From a virus: a stretch of DNA of 48,582 nt. Made by a program: the position numbers and the translations under genes. A model generated the notes under the pieces. It had not been told where the DNA came from and searched no databases. It worked only from the letters and a program-made list of their open reading frames with translations. The stretch covers positions 1 through 48,582 of IMG/VR virus record IMGVR_UViG_3300025132_000061; one strand, given 5' to 3'. Positions 31,822 to 39,800 of this stretch are shown here, in pieces. Position 1 is the stretch's first letter. Every line of letters begins with the position of its first letter.

Positions 31822-33078
31822 ATGGCAGGCGAAGCAAGTGGAATGAAATCCCTCGGGTCCTCAGGTGTTCTTTATGATGAAAGACGGGACTTCTACATTC
31901 GTCCAAATGTTGTAAAAGAACTTTGGACAGACGTAGCGCCTTTTCTTACTGTTGTTGCTAATCAAGGCACAATATCTGGAATGGCTGACCCTACTTTCAA
32001 AATGTTTGAACACAGAAACCCTTGGCAGAAGCAAGAGTTAGTATTAGATGCAGTAGATAATGTTGCATCAGCTAATGGAATTGCGATTGGAAAAAACCTA
32101 ATTGGTTTAGAGTGTGAAGTGTGGGAAGCATCTTATGCTTCTAAAAAAGGTGTAATCTTAATAACAGACGTAGCTAATGATGGCTCAGGTCTTACTAAAA
32201 AAGATTTATCATCTGACGCAGTTACACTAGCAGATACCGATATACTTATTGTTATTGGTAACGCACAAGCAGAAGGAGCTCGTTCTCCAAAAGCTTGGAG
32301 TGATGAACTAGAAGTAGTCTATAACTCTACTCAGATATTCAAAACACCTCTACAGATTACTGGAACTTTGTTGCAGGCATCTTTACGTGGTGAATCTAAA
32401 GAGTTAGCTAGGCTAAGAGACCAGAAATCAGCAGAACATAAAATACAGAAAGAAAGAGCTTTCTTATTTGGTTCTAACCCTAAAGGAATTAGTGGTGATT
32501 TCGCTAATATCGAAGCTGTATCTACAGATGATGGAACAGTTCGTTCAACAATGGGTATTATCCCTGCAGTTATGGAGCATGGCTCTAAGACTGGGTACGG
32601 ACAGAACATCTTCGAGTGTGGAGATGACTATAATTATGCAGGCTTTGTAGATGATATGGAAAAGATATTCCAGTATGTACCTACTGCAGGCATGAAGCGT
32701 GCATTTGTTGGTGCAGGAGCTCTTGGATATTGGTCTAAGCTTGGTAATACATCAGGCGGTTCTACTTTCGCTGACAAGAGCGGATGGGTAGTTAATCTTG
32801 GCGACATGAAAAGAGATGCTCTTGGATTCAATTACAGAGTCCTTGAAACACCTCATGGAATGTTGCAGTTAATTCCTACTCCTGCTTTACGTGGACCTTA
32901 CAATAAGCACATGGTTGTTGTTGATTCTGAAAATCTGTTTCATGCTCAGTATAGAGCACCTCAGTTTCAGGCATCAATACAAGAAAATGATGCTGACTAT
33001 GTTAAAGACCAGTACTTCTCTGACGAAGGCGTTGGTATTAGCATGATTGAGTCTCACGCAATAATGGTTACTCCGTAA
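31822..33078 (+). CDS. Major capsid protein
   Basis: This protein of 418 residues has a strong ribosome site (AAGGAG). The sequence has the N-terminal FYIRPNVVKELWTDVAPFLT, a long beta-rich core and the end EGVGISMIESHAIMVTP. Size, position after the scaffold and composition fit the HK97-fold capsid protein of podoviruses, close in layout to N4-like or related marine phages. No delta-domain protease is encoded nearby. Confidence 0.85.
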   Translation: MAGEASGMKSLGSSGVLYDERRDFYIRPNVVKELWTDVAPFLTVVANQGTISGMADPTFKMFEHRNPWQKQELVLDAVDNVASANGIAIGKNLIGLECEVWEASYASKKGVILITDVANDGSGLTKKDLSSDAVTLADTDILIVIGNAQAEGARSPKAWSDELEVVYNSTQIFKTPLQITGTLLQASLRGESKELARLRDQKSAEHKIQKERAFLFGSNPKGISGDFANIEAVSTDDGTVRSTMGIIPAVMEHGSKTGYGQNIFECGDDYNYAGFVDDMEKIFQYVPTAGMKRAFVGAGALGYWSKLGNTSGGSTFADKSGWVVNLGDMKRDALGFNYRVLETPHGMLQLIPTPALRGPYNKHMVVVDSENLFHAQYRAPQFQASIQENDADYVKDQYFSDEGVGISMIESHAIMVTP

Positions 33079-33092
33079 CAAGGAAACAACTA

Positions 33093-33118
33093 GAGGGGGC
33101 ATCTTCGGGTGCTCCCTC
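33093..33118 (+). other. Strong UUCG-tetraloop hairpin after the capsid gene
   Basis: GAGGGGGCATC (33093-33103) pairs with GGTGCTCCCTC (33108-33118) over 11 bp, including wobbles, closed by C(TTCG)G. There is no following T-run, and the next gene starts 11 bases later. It may protect or partly terminate the capsid mRNA so that capsid protein is made in excess. Confidence 0.7.
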
Positions 33119-33129
33119 GCCTTAGGAAT

Positions 33130-33795
33130 ATGACACTACTAGAAAAAATAGAAAATATAGCAGGAACATCAACCACAACTGGTTCTTCTAATATCACTTC
33201 TTATAGAAATATGATAAGTAGCTTCCTAAAGCAATCTGCAAGAGCAGTATTACTTGCATTACCAGACGAAGTTTTAATTAGAGACTCTATCAAGATTACT
33301 ATATCTGGTGATGGTGGATTAGACGTTACAGATAAGAAAGTATTAAAAGTACTTAGAGATGGTTATGGCGCAGTAGAAATGCCTCTGGAAATGAAAAAGC
33401 ATATGCAAGCAAACTCAGGAAGTATATATGAACCAACAAAAAGAAGTCCTATCTATTACATTGAAGGACAAGTTCAGACTGGTGGAAAGTTATTTATTAA
33501 ACCAGACCCTAATGGGTCCTTTCCTGGTACTGTTGACTATAATGCTTACCCATCCCCTTTATGGTCTGATTCTGCTATCGGTAATTTTCCAGATACTGCA
33601 GAATATGCCGTAGTATTAGGCGCAGGGTTAAGAATGTTACAGCATAAAATGAATGAAATGATTCATGATGATGAAGATATTGAATTAGCACATGTAGCAC
33701 AACAAGAATTATTAAATATACAGACGATGTACAATGAAGAAATTGTACGATTAGGAGGTACACCAGTATCAGGAGGTAGCGATGGCTCTAGCTAA
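33130..33795 (+). CDS. Head-tail adaptor-like structural protein
   Basis: This protein of 221 residues runs from the ATG at 33130, with AGGA before it. Features include SFLKQSARAVLLALPDEVL, YIEGQVQTGGKLFIKPDPNG, and YAVVLGAGLRMLQHKMNEM, a layout seen in connector/adaptor proteins next to capsid genes in several podovirus groups. It would join the portal to the tail. It overlaps the next gene by 14 bases. The assignment is from pattern and position. Confidence 0.6.
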   Translation: MTLLEKIENIAGTSTTTGSSNITSYRNMISSFLKQSARAVLLALPDEVLIRDSIKITISGDGGLDVTDKKVLKVLRDGYGAVEMPLEMKKHMQANSGSIYEPTKRSPIYYIEGQVQTGGKLFIKPDPNGSFPGTVDYNAYPSPLWSDSAIGNFPDTAEYAVVLGAGLRMLQHKMNEMIHDDEDIELAHVAQQELLNIQTMYNEEIVRLGGTPVSGGSDGSS

Positions 33796-34600
33796 TTCAA
33801 CTACAGACAATTCTCCGAGTTATGGTTATGGATTAACTCAAGAACAAATGGTAGAGTTAGTTCGTACTCATCACCCCAATATGCTTGAAAATGAAATACG
33901 AGTATATATTAATCAAGCTTTAAGAGAGTTCTGTAAAAAGACAAAGATTTTAAGAGGTGTATTCGATAAGCCAATAACAAATGGTGTTAGATGGTATACG
34001 ATAGATGATGAAATAGTCTCTATAAACCTAGTTTATTTTGACAATAAAAGAATTGACAGATTACTAAGCCCACCTGATACACAAGATTTAGATATAGTAC
34101 AGCAATCATCTGGTGGAGGTGGAGATGAACCACCTGCTGATGATGAAAATGATAATAGTACTGAAAGTTCATCTAGTAATGATAATACTACTGATAGCAG
34201 TACTGATGATACTCAAAATAGTACAGATAGTTCAGATGATTCTAATAATGACAACACCAATGATAGTACTGATAGCAATGGTGATACAAATGATTCTAGT
34301 GATGATAGTAGTGACGATTCCTCAGACGATTCTTCAGATGACTCTAGTGACGATTCTTCAGATGACAGTAGTAATGATTCTAGTGATGACGATAAAGGCG
34401 ATGACGCAGGTGACACAGGAAATGACACAGGAAATGACACAGGAAATGATACTGGAAATGACTCCTCAGGAGATGATGATAAGGGTGATGACACAGGTGA
34501 CACAGGTGACACAGGTGGAAATGATGATACCAATAAAAATGACTCTGGTAGTGATGATAAAACCGATAGCGGAACAGATAACGATGCAGGGAATAAATAA
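33782..34600 (+). CDS. Connector-like protein with a long Asp/Ser-rich tail
   Basis: 272 residues. The first 105 look folded (TQEQMVELVRTHHPNMLENE, then ALREFCKKTKILRG) and resemble small head-tail connector proteins. From about residue 110 the protein is low complexity: acidic D/S/N/T repeats including runs of DDSS and three GNDT units. Such tails are unusual on connectors. They may be disordered, charge-shielding or surface-displayed. The DNA repeats could expand or contract by slippage. Confidence 0.75.
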   Translation: MALANSTTDNSPSYGYGLTQEQMVELVRTHHPNMLENEIRVYINQALREFCKKTKILRGVFDKPITNGVRWYTIDDEIVSINLVYFDNKRIDRLLSPPDTQDLDIVQQSSGGGGDEPPADDENDNSTESSSSNDNTTDSSTDDTQNSTDSSDDSNNDNTNDSTDSNGDTNDSSDDSSDDSSDDSSDDSSDDSSDDSSNDSSDDDKGDDAGDTGNDTGNDTGNDTGNDSSGDDDKGDDTGDTGDTGGNDDTNKNDSGSDDKTDSGTDNDAGNK

Positions 34601-34983
34601 TGAAAGTATACTGGATAGATAAAGATTCAATAGCAATAGCAGATACCGAAAATAGGATGGATTTTACTGGTCCTACATCAGGTACATTGTCTATGCATTG
34701 TTCTAGACATGACTCCCCAATGGTTTCTGCTGAGAATGGCTCTAAAAATACAGATGGAGTACGAATAGAAACTGGGATGTTAGAGTCTCCTGTAATACCT
34801 GTAGAGTTCCATGAAGCTTTGACTTATAAGGCAATAGCACATGGATATGAAAAGAAAGGTGAATTAAAAACAGCAGATTACTTTCATAGAAAATTCTCAA
34901 TGTCTGTAGCAGAAGGAAAACAAGAAGCAAACTCACATAAAAGTGACGAAGCATCCATAAATATTATTGGAACAGATTTCTAA
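34600..34983 (+). CDS. Structural protein, head-tail region
   Basis: 127 residues; the ATG shares a base with the previous stop (TAATG). The middle segment VEFHEALTYKAIAHGYEKKG and the nearby AAYF-like ADYFHRKFSMSVAEGK match a pattern I associate with small phage head-completion or tail proteins encoded after connectors. Exact role unknown. Confidence 0.6.
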   Translation: MKVYWIDKDSIAIADTENRMDFTGPTSGTLSMHCSRHDSPMVSAENGSKNTDGVRIETGMLESPVIPVEFHEALTYKAIAHGYEKKGELKTADYFHRKFSMSVAEGKQEANSHKSDEASINIIGTDF

Positions 34984-35172
34984 ATGGCATTAAGAGGAAA
35001 TCGAGGCTCATTACCTAGTGATGGAGCATTTAAATGGAATGCCCAACCAGTACTATGGTCTGCAGGTGGAACCTGGGAACAAATAGGTAGAACATCTATG
35101 CGAGGTACTACTACTGCAAATTCAGGAATTAAGAACCAAACAACAAGTCAAGGGACCTTAAAGAATGGCTAG
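34984..35172 (+). CDS. Small structural-operon protein, 62 residues
   Basis: Starts immediately after the previous stop and overlaps the next gene by 8 bases. Basic and Gly/Ser/Thr-rich (MALRGNRGSLPSDGAFKWNA) with no strong helix. Possibly a virion decoration or tail component. Not recognised. Confidence 0.6.
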   Translation: MALRGNRGSLPSDGAFKWNAQPVLWSAGGTWEQIGRTSMRGTTTANSGIKNQTTSQGTLKNG

Positions 35173-35617
35173 TTTAAGTTCATTTCAAATACAAAATTCA
35201 TTTAAAGATTTATTAACTGTCCTAGATGCTAATTCTCCTAATAGTGGATTATCTGCAACGCTAAAAGCAGTCAATGACGGCAATGGTGGTGCAAGTGCAT
35301 TATATATATCTACAGCAGGAGCTGAGATAAAAGGTGACTTAAATGTTACTGGGAGTATAACTGCATCTAATTTAGGAGATGGTTCATTTTCATCAGTAAC
35401 GACTACAACAGGAGTAATAGGAAAAGAGACTGCTCTTACGAGTGGAAACATTCTATTAGGTACTGAAGAAGTATCGTTTAAAATAGGAAATGATGAACAT
35501 CTAAAAATATTAAAGGACGGAACAATACGTATGACATCCGTGTCATCAGCACCATCTTCACCAGTTTTGGGTGATTTGGTTAATATAAATGGAGAAATCC
35601 ATTTAGCAACACAATAA
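35165..35617 (+). CDS. Fibre-like structural protein, 150 residues
   Basis: The N-terminus MASLSSFQIQNSFKDLLTVL is followed by a beta-repeat region typical of fibres (AEIKGDLNVTGSITASNLGD, then FSSVTTTTGVIG). The C-terminal part resembles the end of receptor-fibre shafts (LGDLVNINGEIHLATQ). Probably a trimeric fibre or baseplate-attachment piece. No catalytic motif. Confidence 0.65.
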   Translation: MASLSSFQIQNSFKDLLTVLDANSPNSGLSATLKAVNDGNGGASALYISTAGAEIKGDLNVTGSITASNLGDGSFSSVTTTTGVIGKETALTSGNILLGTEEVSFKIGNDEHLKILKDGTIRMTSVSSAPSSPVLGDLVNINGEIHLATQ

Positions 35618-35634
35618 CAACGTAAGGAGACTAT

Positions 35635-36489
35635 ATGGCTATTGCATATAAAAAAGTTGTTGTCGAGGACTCGAGTGGACACATTGCCCAAACATCAGCC
35701 TTATCAGATAAAGCTACAGCGTTAAATACGGCTAGAACATTATCTGTATCAGGCGATGTAGCAACCGCAAAAGGTGAAAGTTTTGATGGTAGTGCAGATG
35801 TCGCTCTTGCCGTAACTCTCGGTAGCAACGTAATAGGACAAACTAACCTAGAAGGTAAAGGTGGAGCTTTATCTGGAGGTACAGCAGGACAATTTTTAGC
35901 TTCAGGTGGAGGCGAAATATTTGAATGGAAAAACCAAGATGCACCTAATAATGTTACAATAACAATAGATGCAGGTGAAGGTTTAGTTACTGGTGGTGAC
36001 TTTACTACAGACCAAGCAACTGCTGAAACCATTACTATTGACTTGGATTCAAATGTAGCAGGAACTGGTTTAAGTTACAGTTCTGGTGTAATAAGCGTAG
36101 ATGCGTCTCAGGCTATCACAGGGGTTACTGGTAATTTTGCAATCGCAGGTGACTTAACTGTATCTGGCTCAACAATAACTACTACTAAAGAAGTATTAGA
36201 AATTGCTGATAACACAGTAGTACTTAACTCTGACTTAGGAGCAAGTGCTAATAGTGTAAGTGCAGGTATTGTAGTAGAGCGTGGTAAAACTGGAGACAAT
36301 GCAATGTTTTACTGGAACGAAGATGATGGAGCTTGGAATGTAGGCTTTGCCTCTGATAATAGTCTTCCTGCTAAGGCAAATAGAATTGCTACTCAAGTAG
36401 TTTCTTCTTCTTTGTCTGCATCAGATGCTTCAGTACCAGTAGGTGGAACTCAGGTAGTAGGTGGAGACCTTTATCTAAGAGTTAGTTAA
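35635..36489 (+). CDS. Fibre/shaft structural protein, 284 residues
   Basis: AAGGAG ribosome site. The sequence is beta-rich and repetitive: GDVATAKGESFDGSADVALAV, then VTGNFAIAGDLTVSGSTITT, the shaft repeat type found in phage fibres and in S74-containing proteins. The segment VLNSDLGASANSVSAGIVVE and the following FYWNEDDGAWNVG are typical of marine phage fibre-like proteins. Probably part of the fibre assembly with the 1748-residue fibre downstream. Confidence 0.65.
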   Translation: MAIAYKKVVVEDSSGHIAQTSALSDKATALNTARTLSVSGDVATAKGESFDGSADVALAVTLGSNVIGQTNLEGKGGALSGGTAGQFLASGGGEIFEWKNQDAPNNVTITIDAGEGLVTGGDFTTDQATAETITIDLDSNVAGTGLSYSSGVISVDASQAITGVTGNFAIAGDLTVSGSTITTTKEVLEIADNTVVLNSDLGASANSVSAGIVVERGKTGDNAMFYWNEDDGAWNVGFASDNSLPAKANRIATQVVSSSLSASDASVPVGGTQVVGGDLYLRVS

Positions 36490-36674
36490 TGTCTAAGTAC
36501 GCAACTAAAAAATCTAACATCTCTAGCCCTAAGCCTATAAAGCTTGGGGTTAGGGATACGGATTTCCTATTAAAACTTATTAGCAAATCTACTTTTGAAG
36601 GTAGTGAAATAGAACAGGCGTATAATGTTATTCAAAAACTTGGAGAAATCCACAGAGGGCTCCTTGAAGGTTGA
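36489..36674 (+). CDS. Small helical protein, paralogue of the next gene
   Basis: 61 residues; TAATG overlap with the upstream gene. After a basic head the core is FLLKLISKSTFEGSEIEQAY followed by NVIQKLGEI. The next gene encodes the same pattern (ILASLAGATIKGEHAIMFAK, IYEKIQKAL), so the two look like tandem paralogues. Possibly small virion or fibre-assembly proteins. Function unknown. Confidence 0.6.
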   Translation: MSKYATKKSNISSPKPIKLGVRDTDFLLKLISKSTFEGSEIEQAYNVIQKLGEIHRGLLEG

Positions 36675-36822
36675 ACTAAAGGGAGAAGAGCTTAATGTGA
36701 TTTTGGCATCTTTGGCAGGTGCTACAATAAAAGGCGAACATGCAATAATGTTTGCTAAGATATATGAAAAAATTCAAAAAGCCTTAGAGAAGGAAACGGA
36801 GAAACTAAATGCCAAGTTATAA
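36664..36822 (+). CDS. Small helical protein, paralogue of the previous gene
   Basis: Start uncertain. TTG at 36664 gives 52 residues beginning MKVELKGEELNVILASLAGA and has AGAGGG upstream; an ATG at 36625 lies deeper inside the previous gene. It shares the 'L..L...ti.Geha...akiyekI' pattern with its neighbour. The end overlaps the tail fibre start by 14 bases. Confidence 0.55.
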   Translation: MKVELKGEELNVILASLAGATIKGEHAIMFAKIYEKIQKALEKETEKLNAKL

Positions 36823-39800
36823 GAAATTACTGGTAGATGGCGATAACGTATCTAAATTAACTAATGATGCAGGTTATATAACATCTGTAGGTAGCGTATC
36901 TTATAATGACTTAACTAATAAGCCAACTTTATTTGACGGCAATTACAATTCTTTAACTAATAAGCCGTCTTTATTCGATGGTAACTACAATAGCTTATCA
37001 AATAAGCCAACTATTCCCACAAACAACAATCAGCTTACTAATGGAGCAGGGTTTATAACTGGATTAAGCTATAGTTCACTTACCAGTAAACCAACTCATG
37101 TTGTAAATAGTGTGCTTGCTGTTAGAGGCACAAGTACACCAGATACAGCAGGCGATAACACAGGTGCAACTTTTAACTATTCTGCATCTAGTGCAACTAA
37201 TAAACCACCTGGAACAGACCATTCATTAATGACAATGGCATATAGTGCAAATTGGCAAACTCAAATTGCACAAGACTGGAGAATCGGTGGTAGGATGTAT
37301 GTTAGAGGTCAAAATAATGGCACGTGGAGTAGTTGGTATCAGCAATGGTCTGAACACGATTTTAGCCAAACTTCAATTAATAATTGGCAGACTGCTTACG
37401 GATGGGGAGACCATAGCAAGAGCGGTTACCTTACTTCTCATCAAAGTTTATCTGGCTATGCAACGCAATCTTGGGTACAAAACCAAAAATATTTAACAAG
37501 CCAAACAGACTCACAGCAATTATCAATAAGTGGCAGTACAGTAAGTATTAGCGGAGGTAATAGTATATCTTTACCTACCTATTCAAATTTTAGTGGTTCA
37601 TATGATGACCTAACTAATAAGCCAACGATACCTGGCAACACTAGCCATTTAGTCAATGATGCGGGTTTTTTAACATCAAGTGGCATAATTAATTATGCAC
37701 GATATGGTGTTGTAAACGATACTAGAAATACTGTAGTCTCGCCTTATAATGGTGGTAAACAAGTTAGGTGGGATTTTAAGGGCAACTCTGCTGATGGATT
37801 AAGTGATGGAAATACATATCATGGAGTTATGCAATTTAATCCTTGGAGCGATTCTAGTGGGGGTGCATCACATCAAATAGGATTCACAGACAATAACAAT
37901 ATTTGGACAAGAGTAAGTACAAATAGTTCCACTTGGGGTAGTTGGGTTAAGCAATGGAGTGAGAATCATTTTAGTTCTACTCAAATTACAAATTGGCATA
38001 CTGCATATGGATGGGGGGACCATAGTAAACAAGGATACTTAACCAGTCATCAAGACATTAGCGGAAAAGCCAATTTATCTGGTGCAACATTTACTGGAAA
38101 TATAAATACAAGTACACATACTGCTATGTCTAGACTCATGGGTCATCCTGGGGGTCTTGAAATTCAATCATCTCAAACAGACTATGGTGGAATATATCTT
38201 TCAGACAATAATGGCGATTTTGTATTACAGATGTATGGTTCAGCACATAATAATTATGGATTTCTTTCTAGTGAGTGGGGTGCTTGGGATTGGAGAAAGC
38301 AAGTTAATGGAAAGACCTACGACAATAATCAGACTACTTATTACATACAAACCAATGCTACTACCAATTTACATACGCTTACTGTTGCTAATACAATAAC
38401 CTCATCAAGTCAGATATCTGCTAGTGGTGGTAATAGTAGCCATTGGAATACTGCCTATGGATGGGGAAACCATGCCGATGCTAAATATTCTACTTTTAGC
38501 GGTAGTTATAACGATTTATCTAACAAGCCTACTATCCCTACTAATAACAATCAGCTTACTAATGGAGCAGGTTATCTAACTAGCCATCAAAACATAAGTG
38601 GAAAGGCTAATCTAAGTGGAGCAACATTTACTGGTCAAGTTAATGTAAAAGCTAGTACCCCATTTTTATATGTAGGGGACAATGTTTCAAATAATGATGG
38701 TGGTTGGGATGCTAATATCATGATTGATAGTGGGTCTCATTCCAGATTAAGACTTGAGAATCGTAACAACAATAAAAATCTATTACTATATTCTCATGCA
38801 AATACTTCTGAGCCTCATGTTGTAGCAACAGATAGTGCTACTAAACTTTATGTTGGTGTATCTGGGACTGATTCTTATTGGGATAATAGTGGTAGAATCC
38901 ATACTCATTCAGATGGAAATAGTGGTAATTGGAACACAGCGTATGGTTGGGGTAACCATGCATCAGCAGGTTACCTAACAAGTCATCAGTCATTAAGTGG
39001 TTACGCTACGCAGTCTTGGGTTCAGAACCAAAAATACTCAACATTTAGTGGTAGCTACAATGATTTATCAAATAAACCAACTATACCATCTCTATCTGGG
39101 TACGCTACACAATCATGGGTTACTTCCCAGGGTTATACAGGGTATGGAAATGGCGATTTAAATACATATCTTACTGGAACTGGGATAAATCAGTACAAGT
39201 TTAGTCTTAATGATTATGGAAGTCTTTGGGCAAGTGATAGCACCAATTCAAAGTCTAATAATAATCCAATGTCATTGAAACTATGGTATGTTTACAATGA
39301 TTATGCGAGTGGCTCACCAAGTAATTATGGTACAATACTCGATATTTATGGACAATCTGGTCATTCAAGAAGTCATATGCTTTTTGGTCAAGACCAAAGA
39401 GTTTATACTAGGTCCACATTTTATAATCAGCCAGGTTGGAATGCTTGGAAAACACTTGCTTGGACTACTGATATACCTACTAACAATAATCAATTAACTA
39501 ATGGTAGTGGTTATCTAACAAGTCATCAATCTTTAAGTGGTTATGCAACTGAATCATGGGTAGAGGGCAAAAAGTATTTAACATCTCATCAATCTTTATC
39601 TGGGTATGCAACCCAATCTTGGGTAAACAGCCAAGGATTCTTAAAGAGTCAAACTGATAGTCAAACATTATCTATATCTGGTAAGACCCTTACAATAAGT
39701 AGTGGTAATTCTATTACCTTACCAACTGACAATAATCATTTATCAAACATAAGACAAACTGGTGCAGATAATACTCCTGCAGGAACACAATTTAATAATG

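Noticed and set aside
34113-34622. Alternative-frame 169-codon open frame over the Asp/Ser repeats, and a 106-codon frame on the other strand
   Set aside because: Both are by-products of the repetitive codons; the Met/Ile/Val- or Ser-rich products look non-biological and lack ribosome sites.
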